Shown piece after piece: positions 8,067 through 14,260 of a stretch of DNA of 16,222 nt (position 1 is the first letter of the stretch; every line of letters starts with the position of its first letter). Both the position numbers and the translations under genes were made by a program. This DNA comes from Phycisphaerales bacterium UBA7800 (GTDB lineage: Bacteria; Planctomycetota; Phycisphaerae; Phycisphaerales; Phycisphaeraceae): contig DLCK01000063.1 of assembly GCA_002480565.1 (NCBI GenBank), forward strand, positions 1 to 16,222, written 5' to 3'. The notes beneath the pieces are model-generated. The model saw only the letters and a list, made by a program, of their open reading frames with translations, did not search any database and was not told where the DNA came from.

Positions 8067-8081
8067 ATTTTCGACCTTGTG

Positions 8082-8097
8082 ATTCCATATCTGGAAT
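8082..8097. promoter_or_regulatory. Palindrome ATTCCA-TATC-TGGAAT in the lacI leader
   Basis: A perfect 6-bp inverted repeat with a 4-base centre, just upstream of the lacI ribosome-binding site. It could be a second operator or a leader hairpin. Its arms differ from the 8101-8120 palindrome, so it need not bind the same protein. Confidence 0.4.
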
Positions 8098-8100
8098 TTT

Positions 8101-8120
8101 GTTACGCATATTTGCGCAAC
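8101..8120. promoter_or_regulatory. Candidate LacI operator GTTACGCA-tatt-TGCGCAAC
   Basis: An inverted repeat with 7 of 8 matching arm positions that starts about 10 bases downstream of the -10 element, so it covers roughly +3 to +22 of the lacI transcript. It also contains the shorter perfect palindrome TTGCGCAA with a central CG, as LacI-family operators often have. The position is ideal for blocking the promoter. Confidence 0.6.
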
Positions 8121-8129
8121 AGTTACACA

Positions 8130-8158
8130 ACTCTAGGCGTAATGAGCTGAACAGTCAA
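8130..8158 (-). promoter_or_regulatory. Sigma-70-like promoter of the lacI-pseudopilin-GH16 unit
   Basis: On the minus strand TTGACT (8158-8153, 5 of 6 consensus matches) and TAGAGT (8135-8130, 4 of 6) are separated by exactly 17 bases. AT-rich sequence lies upstream around 8187-8221. The expected start is near 8123, about 57 bases before the lacI ATG. Confidence 0.6.
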
Positions 8159-8275
8159 GATGAACACCAATGAACATTCTGTAACTTATTTAAAATTAAT
8201 CAGATAAAATATATTTAAATTTCACCTTCAAAGTAACACCCATTACCAAAACTCGTTGAACTTGCGACTTTGATA

Positions 8276-8310
8276 CAAAAAATGGACGTTCGGGATAACG
8301 AACGTCCATT
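8276..8310 (-). terminator. Rho-independent terminator of the oxidoreductase gene
   Basis: A perfect 12-bp inverted repeat (AATGGACGTTCG with CGAACGTCCATT) around a 6-base loop. On the minus strand it is followed by TTTTTGTATC once the A/T pairs at the base of the stem are counted. It lies 29 bases past the stop codon of the gene at 8339. Confidence 0.9.
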
Positions 8311-8338
8311 GAATCGTTTGAATTGGTATTAAATCAGG

Positions 8339-9400
8339 TCAGTCAATCACCACCGCACATTGCTCCTTGGCCGAACGATACACCGCGTCGGTGAGTTTCT
8401 GCATGAGCATACCGTTTTCGAGGCTGGTTAAGGGCGTGTCGCCGGTACGGATGCACTTGGCGAAGTCCTTGACCGGGCCGCCGTGATTGATACCGTCGTC
8501 GACTTGTTCACTGAATAACGTTTCGGTGATGAGCTTGCCTTTGGGGTCAGCCTTGTCGAAGAAGATTTCGGTGGGCCCCTCTTGCCAATGGGTCAGTTGC
8601 AGACGGAGTGAACCCTTGGAGCCGATGATCTGCCATGAGGTTTCGGCTTTGAGTGCTGCAAATTCGGCGCGCTCAATATTGATGACTGGGCCACCTTCAC
8701 ATTGAATCATCGCAATGGCGTGCGTCTCGGCATCGGAGGTTTCATGCACACGCATCGGCAGGTGATCGGCACACTGCCAGGTCTGGGCCAAAACCGTCTT
8801 GGGCTTGAGCGTCCAGTTGCACAAACTCATCACATAATTCAAATCGTAACAGCCCCAGTTCACGAAAATCCCACCGCCATTAAACTCGTGACTGACGCGC
8901 CAGATCGGTGGCTCGCTGTCTTTGGGACCTGCATCTTCACCGATGCCCCGGACATGGACCACTCGGATTTCACCGAGGTTTCCTGCTGCAATGAAGTCGC
9001 GGATTTTCTGCAAAAACGGGAAGCTGCTATAGCGACTGGAACACACGGCCACCGTCAAGTCACCGCGGTTATCAATAAGTTCCTGGACTTCGGCTTGATT
9101 GCGAGCGACGGGTTTTTCGGTGAGTAAATGCTTGCCTGCTTTGAGGACAGACACTGCAAACTTGGCGCGGAGGTTCGCAGGTAATGCAAGGATCACGCCT
9201 TCGATTTGATCGTCGTTTAGCACGTCATTGAGGTCATTGCATATCTTGAGCGCTTTGTGCTCCTTGCCAACTTTATCGGCTTGTTCTTTGTTGACATCAC
9301 AGACTGCCTGGAGCGTGATATTCTCGTCTTTAACACACCATTGTGCGTGGATATTTCCAATCACGCCACAACCGACGATAGCAATGCGAACCGGTTCCAT
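8339..9400 (-). CDS. Gfo/Idh/MocA family NAD(P)-dependent oxidoreductase
   Basis: This is a 353-residue cytosolic dehydrogenase of the Gfo/Idh/MocA family, which oxidises or reduces a hydroxyl of a sugar, inositol or related compound with NAD(P). The N-terminal Rossmann fold has GCGVIGNIHA near residues 10-19. The family motif EKPVA is at about 95-99, where Lys96 is the usual catalytic lysine. The C-terminal alpha/beta domain begins near 121 and contains GGGIFVNWGCYDLNYV (175-190) where the family often has GGGxLxDxGxHxxD; Tyr185 and Asp186 sit at the substrate-site positions. AAGGA lies 8 bases before the ATG. It is a single-gene unit, bounded downstream by a strong terminator and upstream by the argG terminator. 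Its closeness to the glycanase operon could hint at sugar metabolism, but the terminator argues against co-transcription. Substrate unknown. Confidence 0.92.
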   Translation of the reverse strand: MEPVRIAIVGCGVIGNIHAQWCVKDENITLQAVCDVNKEQADKVGKEHKALKICNDLNDVLNDDQIEGVILALPANLRAKFAVSVLKAGKHLLTEKPVARNQAEVQELIDNRGDLTVAVCSSRYSSFPFLQKIRDFIAAGNLGEIRVVHVRGIGEDAGPKDSEPPIWRVSHEFNGGGIFVNWGCYDLNYVMSLCNWTLKPKTVLAQTWQCADHLPMRVHETSDAETHAIAMIQCEGGPVINIERAEFAALKAETSWQIIGSKGSLRLQLTHWQEGPTEIFFDKADPKGKLITETLFSEQVDDGINHGGPVKDFAKCIRTGDTPLTSLENGMLMQKLTDAVYRSAKEQCAVVID

Positions 9401-9453
9401 TTTATTGATCCTTAGGTCAAGTTTATCTGCTGTATTGCGGGAACAGTCATGAT

Positions 9454-9487
9454 AGAAAAAAAGCCGCAGGTTTGTGGCCTGCGGCTT
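9454..9487 (-). terminator. Rho-independent terminator of argG
   Basis: A 10-bp GC-rich stem (AAGCCGCAGG with CCTGCGGCTT) around a 7-base loop, followed on the minus strand by TTTTTTT then CTATC. It lies 21 bases past the argG stop codon. Confidence 0.92.
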
Positions 9488-9507
9488 GGAAAGACTCTAT
9501 TTTTCGA

Positions 9508-10743
9508 TTAAATCTTCGGTTTATGCTTCAAGCCACGGACTTGCATGGGTAAACCAAACAAGTCAATGAACCCACGGGCGGCGGTGATGTCATAGGCGTC
9601 CATGGCAAAGCTCGCAAGCTCCGTGTCATACAGACTCTTGGGGCTATCGGCAGCAATGGCCAAAGCACGACCCTTGTAGAGCTTGACCTTGACCTTGCCG
9701 GTGACGACCTTATTGGCTTCATCCATGAAGCATTGGAGTGCTTCACGCAGCGGGTGGAACCACTGACCATAATAGGTGAGTTCCGCGTATTTGTGAGCGA
9801 CCTGCAATTTGTAGTGATACATGTCACGTTCGATGCAGAGTTGTTCGAGGGCTTTATGTGCTTCGTAGAGGATGGTGCCCCCAGGAGTTTCATAGACACC
9901 GCGGGACTTCATGCCGACCAGTCGGTTTTCGGTGAGGACGGTGGTGCCCACTGCGTGCTTGCCACCGATTTCATTGAGCAGTGCGATGAGGTCGTGGCCT
10001 GCAAGTTTCTTGCCATCGACTGCAACGGGGTTGCCCTGCTTGAATTCGACTTCGACGACCTGTGCTTTGTTGGGTGCCTTTTCAACGGGGACACTCATGA
10101 CCAGACACTTCTTCCAGTCTGGCTCGTTGGCAGGATCTTCGATCTCTGCACCTTCGTGAGAGATGTGCCAAAGGTTACGGTCGCGTGAATAGATTTTCTT
10201 CTTGGATTGATCGATATGGATGCCATGCTTCTTGGCATAGTCGATGGCTGTCTCACGGCTGGTGAGTCCATCATCAATAAACCGTTGATCCTTCCAGGGA
10301 GCGATGATCTGCAACTTGGGATTCAGCGCCTTGTAAGTCAGTTCAAATCGAACCTGGTCATTGCCTTTACCGGTAGCACCGTGCCCCACCGCATCGGCTT
10401 TGGTCTGCTTGGCACAGATGACCTGATACTTGGCAATGAGCGGGCGAGCGATGGACGTACCCAGCAGATAGTCGGTTTCATAGGTCGCATGCGCACGAAG
10501 CATCGGGTAGCAGTACTGCTCAGCGAACTCCTTACGCAGATCCTTGACGATGACTTCATCAGCGCCGGACTCGTAGGCTTTTTTCTCGATACCTTTGAGT
10601 TCATCGCCTTGGCCCAGTTCGCAGGCAAATGCCACGAGCTTCACGCCCGGATAGCGTTCTTTAAGCCAGGGGAGAATGATGGAGGTATCCAACCCGCCGG
10701 AGTAGGCGAGGACGATTTTCTTGGGGTCTTTGGTTGCAGCCAT
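9508..10743 (-). CDS. argG: Argininosuccinate synthase
   Basis: This cytosolic enzyme joins citrulline and aspartate with ATP to give argininosuccinate, the penultimate step of arginine synthesis. The protein is 411 residues, the normal length. The ATP-binding PP-loop AYSGGLDTS is at residues 13-21. GHGATGKGNDQVRFEL (near 119-134) and SRDRNLWHISHEG are the other family signatures for citrulline and aspartate binding. GAGGA lies about 9 bases before the ATG. The gene stands alone, with its own terminator downstream and no other arginine gene nearby, so argH and argF must be elsewhere. No clear arginine-repressor site was recognised upstream. Confidence 0.98.
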   Translation of the reverse strand: MAATKDPKKIVLAYSGGLDTSIILPWLKERYPGVKLVAFACELGQGDELKGIEKKAYESGADEVIVKDLRKEFAEQYCYPMLRAHATYETDYLLGTSIARPLIAKYQVICAKQTKADAVGHGATGKGNDQVRFELTYKALNPKLQIIAPWKDQRFIDDGLTSRETAIDYAKKHGIHIDQSKKKIYSRDRNLWHISHEGAEIEDPANEPDWKKCLVMSVPVEKAPNKAQVVEVEFKQGNPVAVDGKKLAGHDLIALLNEIGGKHAVGTTVLTENRLVGMKSRGVYETPGGTILYEAHKALEQLCIERDMYHYKLQVAHKYAELTYYGQWFHPLREALQCFMDEANKVVTGKVKVKLYKGRALAIAADSPKSLYDTELASFAMDAYDITAARGFIDLFGLPMQVRGLKHKPKI

Positions 10744-10899
10744 GGCAGCGATTCCTCAAAGAACAGGGGTTTAAAGTCAGTTAAGCCAGATATGGTAACA
10801 AGGGCATGTGTTTGATGCTAAATCGGCAGTATGCCAGGCTTGATCCATTTGAAAATCCAGCTGACTAAAATGGCTTGCTCGCATGGGCAAGTATACCCA

Positions 10900-10928
10900 C
10901 AGCTATTGAAACGTTCGGTTAATAGCTG
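10900..10928. other. Inverted repeat CAGCTATT ... AATAGCTG between ygbA-like gene and argG
   Basis: A perfect 8-bp inverted repeat with a 13-base centre that is itself partly self-complementary. A second small hairpin (CTTGC/GCAAG) follows on the minus strand near 10874-10891. There is no proper T-run, so it is a possible weak terminator of the YgbA-like gene or an RNA structure, not a clear terminator. No gene was seen in 10744-10952. Confidence 0.4.
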
Positions 10929-10952
10929 CGAGATTCAGGCTCGGTATTGAGT

Positions 10953-11297
10953 CTATTGCTGAGACTTGAGTACCGGGCGTTTGCCAAAGATTTCCTTGCG
11001 GAGATGGTTCATTGCCATGATCGGATGGCGGTAGAGCATTCGCGGGCCGGCATAGCGCATGACCTTAGTCATCTCCTCGCGGATGGCAGGCTTGTAGCAG
11101 TGAATCGCACACTGGCGACAGGACGATTTGTCATCGCCAAATGGACAGTTGGCCAGGCGACTGTTGGCATAATCCTGCAACTGGGCACAGTCGGCGCAGA
11201 CTGTCTGCCCATCGGTGTCGTGATGCTTGCGACAGTACAAGCGGATCATGGCGCGGATCATCTTCTGTTCGTAACGAATACTCATGGGGCGGTCCAT
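10953..11297 (-). CDS. YgbA-like (nitrous oxide-stimulated promoter family) cysteine-rich protein
   Basis: This is a small cytosolic protein matching the YgbA_NO family, known in Escherichia coli as an NsrR-controlled gene induced by nitric oxide and linked to growth under nitrosative stress; its biochemical role is not settled. From the start used here it has 114 residues, close to the E. coli protein. Visible family features are LYCRKHH, C-x2-C (34, 37), NCPFG (Cys51), C-x2-C-x3-C (60, 63, 67) followed by YKP, and MRYAGPRMLYRHP. The cysteines suggest an iron-sulfur or other metal site. The start is uncertain: none of the candidates (ATG 11297, ATG 11285, TTG 11369) has a clear Shine-Dalgarno. 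The TTG would begin only 8 bases after the T-run of the upstream terminator, so it is unlikely. ATG 11285 would give 110 residues. Confidence 0.85.
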   Translation of the reverse strand: MDRPMSIRYEQKMIRAMIRLYCRKHHDTDGQTVCADCAQLQDYANSRLANCPFGDDKSSCRQCAIHCYKPAIREEMTKVMRYAGPRMLYRHPIMAMNHLRKEIFGKRPVLKSQQ

Positions 11298-11376
11298 TGG
11301 GTCGCGATGACACTGTTTTACGAACTCTATTCTATCGCCTGAAGATGATGGATTATTGAGCAAGGTCAAGAATGCA

Positions 11377-11404
11377 TAAAAAACCCACGCACATAGCCGT
11401 GGGT
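11377..11404 (-). terminator. Rho-independent terminator of the 198-residue secreted protein gene
   Basis: ACCCACG and CGTGGGT form a 7-bp stem with an 8-base loop, continuing into TTTTTT on the minus strand. It lies 51 bases past the stop codon of the gene at 11455 and just upstream of the YgbA-like gene. Confidence 0.8.
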
Positions 11405-11454
11405 CATTGAACTGTGTGGGTCAATTGCATCAGCAGGTGTCGCTCAGAGCTGAA

Positions 11455-12051
11455 TCACTTGCTGATGGTGATCGGCGAAAAAGCTGTTGAGGTGTTGGCA
11501 ACGCTGTATCCGACGAACTTGATGGGCAGGAATTTGCTGGGCAGTTGGTTTTCAACCGTTGTGCCGTTGACGTCAAGCTTGATGGTCTTGGCATCGATAT
11601 CAACGGTGATCACCGCATCGAACTTGGTGTCGTTTTTCATCTCGGCTTTGACGTTTTTAAGCAATTTTTTGTCACGGACATTAATCACATGCGCACGGCC
11701 ACCAATGAGTGTGCCAACTGCAACGAGGTTGCCTGCTCCACGTTTGGACCCCATAAGTATCATGCCATTGCGATATCCCTTGGGCTGGGTCATGGTGGAC
11801 TGGTAAGAGAGTTTGAAGGTGACAACACCCGAGGAGATGGGCTCTTTGAGTTCGGTGACGATCAGACCATCACCTTTATCCTTGTTCTTGATTTCAATTC
11901 CCATTTCATGTTCAGCCAGTTCGACATTGTGGCCACCCTTGGCGTCGGGCTTGATGGTAACCACGGACTCCTGAGCCTGTACAGGCATGGTCATAAGCAG
12001 TGTCAGAACAGCGCAACTTGTCAGTAATGTTTTCAATGCGTTAGTTTTCAT
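11455..12051 (-). CDS. Secreted protein of unknown function, beta-rich (LamG-like pattern)
   Basis: I do not recognise the family. The protein is 198 residues with a clear signal peptide: KTNALK start, hydrophobic TLLTSCAVLTLLMTM, cleavage predicted after VQA. The remaining 170 or so residues are beta-rich. The pattern of an early strand with SSGVVTFKLSY, a middle NGMILMGS, and later VITVDIDAKTIKLDVNG resembles concanavalin-like/LamG or DUF1080-type beta-sandwiches, but no catalytic or binding motif stands out. There is no lipobox and no membrane helix beyond the signal, so it is probably free in the periplasm or outside the cell. It is a single-gene unit with its own terminator. AAAGGA 6 bases before the ATG at 12051 fixes the start, five residues inside the longest frame. 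Confidence 0.8.
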   Translation of the reverse strand: MKTNALKTLLTSCAVLTLLMTMPVQAQESVVTIKPDAKGGHNVELAEHEMGIEIKNKDKGDGLIVTELKEPISSGVVTFKLSYQSTMTQPKGYRNGMILMGSKRGAGNLVAVGTLIGGRAHVINVRDKKLLKNVKAEMKNDTKFDAVITVDIDAKTIKLDVNGTTVENQLPSKFLPIKFVGYSVANTSTAFSPITISK

Positions 12052-12057
12052 GTTTGA

Positions 12058-12063
12058 TCCTTT
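12058..12063 (-). promoter_or_regulatory. Shine-Dalgarno that sets the start of the secreted protein
   Basis: AAAGGA on the minus strand lies 6 bases before the ATG at 12051. The in-frame ATG at 12066 overlaps this site and is therefore unlikely. Confidence 0.65.
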
Positions 12064-12212
12064 CAATCACGATCAATGCAGTTCTAATTGGGATGCCAAA
12101 TGCAGTGAATCGGCCTTAACCGATCGACATGCAAACAGATGATGAAGCTTGAATATTCGAGTCTAACAGACACTTTGAAGAAGTCCACAACAAGCAGCCA
12201 TGAAACAGGATG

Positions 12213-12379
12213 AACGCATGTAGACGTTTGAGCCTAAGCGAGCCGTTACGTGTCGCGACGAAATCCGTGGCTGAAGAAAGTTTGGGTATCAAACATTTGT
12301 TTGTGTCCTGAATTTGAGCTTCGCTCAATCCCGGCTCGACACGAGCCGGCTCGCTAAGGCAAAAAAACGTACATGCGTT
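12213..12379. repeat. Inverted pair of about 52-base units (REP/BIME-like)
   Basis: The left unit 12213-12264 on the plus strand and the right unit 12327-12379 on the minus strand align along their length. Shared blocks in order are AACGCATGT, ACGTTT, GCCT, AGCGAGCCG, CGTGTCG and CG, with small gaps and about 75-80 percent match by eye. They are 62 bases apart. The right unit holds the perfect hairpin CCGGCTCG-ACA-CGAGCCGG at 12331-12349. The rest of the gap 12052-12467 has no credible gene. Confidence 0.7.
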
Positions 12380-12393
12380 TGCCCTGAGCTATG

Positions 12394-12425
12394 AAAAAAG
12401 ACGACCTGGTATCGACCAGGCCGCC
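12394..12425 (-). terminator. Rho-independent terminator of the porin gene
   Basis: On the minus strand GGCGGCCTGGT and ACCAGGTCGTC form an 11-bp stem with two G-U pairs around CGAT, followed by TTTTTT. On the plus strand the same stem is followed by TTTTGTTTTTT, so it could stop transcription from both sides. It lies 43 bases past the porin stop codon. Confidence 0.88.
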
Positions 12426-12467
12426 TTTTGTTTTTTGGGCAGATTTGAAATTGAGGCAGTGAACTGA

Positions 12468-13841
12468 TTAGAACAGTAACTGGAACTGAGCACGCCAGAC
12501 GAAGATGTCGTCATTAACCGCGCCACTGGAACTGGAGTAACTTTCCGAGAAGCCCAGTCCGTCTGAATAGGTGCTTGCACCAAAGGGATTGGAGCCGAAG
12601 TTGCCGTCATACACCCACATCACGTCGGTGGTGAATTTGGCATTGTGCTTTTTGAGGTACCAGTTCAAACCAAAGGTCAGCAACTGAAGTTCTTCGAGGC
12701 TAGCCGAATCGTGATCGATGAATTCCCAACGAACAAACGGTTCGAGCTTGTCAGGGACGATCTGGAAGCCGGCTTCGACCAACAGACCCCATGGGCTAAC
12801 GCTGGTTCCGGAGTCGGGATTGATATCCGCCCCCATGTAAGCCACCAGCAAGCCAACGCCGCCAGTTTCAAAGGAGCCGTCAACAGTCCATGCGGTGTAG
12901 TCGGCAACACCACCGTTTTGGGCGTCACCTTCTGAGAAGAACACGGCTGCACCAAGCAATAAGCCGGTGTCATCACCGGACCATGCAGTCACGTCTGCAA
13001 ACTGTGACCAGCTGCCGGCCAGGAGCCATTCACCACGCAAAGCAATGGCGAAGTCCACAGGGTCAGCACCGATATCATCAAGGCCACCGTTTGAACCATC
13101 ATTGAGACTCAAAGCGAGCTTGTAGTTGTCAGCCTTGTAGTCGATCTTGACTTGATCGGAATAGTTGAGTGTGAAGTATTCGTTGACCAGACTGCGGTCG
13201 ACTGCCAACTGCTTTGAGGAACTGATGAGTTCCTGACGCAGGAAGGGGACTTTGTCTTTGCCGAAGGAAACTTTAAATCCGTTGCCAAAATCGTAGCCGA
13301 CGTAGGTGGTATTGATAGCGACGTTGCCGCCATCACGATTGCCTTCAAGATTGATTGCATAGAAAAGCTTGGGGTCACCGATGTGGCCACCAAATTTGAG
13401 CTTCATGCGACGAATCTGGAAACCGGTGTCATCTTCATCAGCGGATGATGATGAGCTGTCCTGATGTGCCCAGATGTGACGGAATTGGAATTGCCCGCCG
13501 ATTTTCAGCAGGAAGCTGCCGTCTTCGGATGCCAGGAAGAAGTTCTTGCCGTTGTGTCCAGCGGACATGCCACCTTCGAGCAGGCTTGCACGGGTGTCCG
13601 CATCGTTAAGGACTTCGGCGACGAGGGTTTTGACTTCCTGAGCACGTCGCTCGGTGAGCCAGTTTTCGTCTGTTGCACTGCGAAGCTTGGCCACTTCGCC
13701 TTGCAGTTGGGTGTTGGTCGCACGCACAGCATCCAATTCTGCACGCATGGCCTTGAGTTGTTCGTTCACCGAAGTGTCACTGGCCATTGCACCAACAGTC
13801 ATGCTGGCAACCAGTGCACCGGCTAATAGCGTTTTTAACAT
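12468..13841 (-). CDS. Outer-membrane porin, phosphate-selective porin O/P-like
   Basis: This is a 457-residue predicted beta-barrel channel of the outer membrane. The signal peptide is at about 1-20 (TLLAGALVASMTVGAMA). A coiled-coil segment of about 26-56 (EQLKAMRAELDAVRATNTQL) follows, as in porins with a periplasmic trimerisation stalk. The barrel begins near 108 with FLLKIGGQFQFRHIW and proceeds through alternating strands such as FQIRRMKLKFGGHI, DPKLFYAINLEG and FKVSFGKDKVPFLRQEL, the pattern of the OprO/OprP family. It ends in RAQFQLLF, with the terminal Phe that the BAM machinery recognises. A low-complexity acidic Ser run (SSSSSADEDD, near 129-138) is probably an external loop. AGGAG lies 8 bases before the ATG. 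No phosphate gene or pho box was recognised nearby, so phosphate as substrate is not shown. Confidence 0.9.
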   Translation of the reverse strand: MLKTLLAGALVASMTVGAMASDTSVNEQLKAMRAELDAVRATNTQLQGEVAKLRSATDENWLTERRAQEVKTLVAEVLNDADTRASLLEGGMSAGHNGKNFFLASEDGSFLLKIGGQFQFRHIWAHQDSSSSSADEDDTGFQIRRMKLKFGGHIGDPKLFYAINLEGNRDGGNVAINTTYVGYDFGNGFKVSFGKDKVPFLRQELISSSKQLAVDRSLVNEYFTLNYSDQVKIDYKADNYKLALSLNDGSNGGLDDIGADPVDFAIALRGEWLLAGSWSQFADVTAWSGDDTGLLLGAAVFFSEGDAQNGGVADYTAWTVDGSFETGGVGLLVAYMGADINPDSGTSVSPWGLLVEAGFQIVPDKLEPFVRWEFIDHDSASLEELQLLTFGLNWYLKKHNAKFTTDVMWVYDGNFGSNPFGASTYSDGLGFSESYSSSSGAVNDDIFVWRAQFQLLF

Positions 13842-14260
13842 TTGCCGTTCTCCTGAAAAAGTGAAAATCTGCCCAATTCTCTAACACGCGGGCCTCCTAA
13901 TGCCCGAACGTTTTCTGATAAGTTTGAATACAGGTTGGTATAGAAATGCTGCTAATGGCCCTTCATTCACGCCACAAATCCTGTATGCAACGATACACCG
14001 CATGAATGATGCGTCCCTGATAGAATCCGGGGTAGAAAAAAATCGCACCACTCACATTAATTGATCAATAACAACAATTAAAAAAATCGTCTCACTGTGA
14101 CGGGATACTCATGCCAACGAGCAGGCCCCGAATATTTCCTAACTTTATTTGAAGCATCATAACAATTTGGTAACCGTTTCAAAACATTTCTTTAACTTAC
14201 ATCGGGCAGAAGTCTGAAATTTCCGTAAAATGTGTCGCACGAATTTTTTGGAGAAAATAC
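13842..14260. other. Divergent intergenic region between porin and yebC
   Basis: These 419 bases hold no credible gene or RNA. Seen are a small hairpin CGGGC/GCCCG at 13889-13906 in the porin leader, an AT-rich stretch near 14054-14097 with the palindrome TTGATCAA, and the ribosome sites of both flanking genes. Promoters of both genes must lie here, but no -35/-10 pair is convincing by eye. Confidence 0.5.

Noticed and set aside
8339..9400. Oxidoreductase as part of the glycan operon
   Set aside because: A strong 12-bp terminator lies between it and lacI, and the lacI unit has its own promoter; proximity alone is not enough.
10207..10815. Long open frame on the plus strand opposite argG
   Set aside because: It lies mostly antisense to a certain argG gene, its product matches no family I know, and it has no ribosome site of note; it is a shadow frame.
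11367..11369. TTG start for the YgbA-like gene
   Set aside because: It would begin 8 bases after the T-run of the upstream terminator and lacks a Shine-Dalgarno; the extra residues do not match the family.
11366..11380. NsrR-like half site (ATGCATTC) upstream of the YgbA-like gene
   Set aside because: Only a short half-site match that overlaps the T-run of a terminator; too weak to claim nitric-oxide control.
11545..12027. 160-codon plus-strand frame opposite the secreted protein gene
   Set aside because: The minus-strand frame has a signal peptide, Shine-Dalgarno and terminator; the plus-strand frame has none of these.
12116..12328. 70-codon minus-strand frame in the gap before the porin terminator
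   Set aside because: It overlaps one arm of the inverted repeat element, has no convincing ribosome site and looks like random coding; no protein family features.
12468..13841. Porin as a proven phosphate channel
   Set aside because: Only the barrel family pattern is visible; no pho box or phosphate gene is nearby, so substrate is not claimed.
13842..14260. tRNA or small RNA in the porin-yebC gap
   Set aside because: No TTCGAAT-type T-loop, no cloverleaf arms and no promoter-terminator pair could be found.
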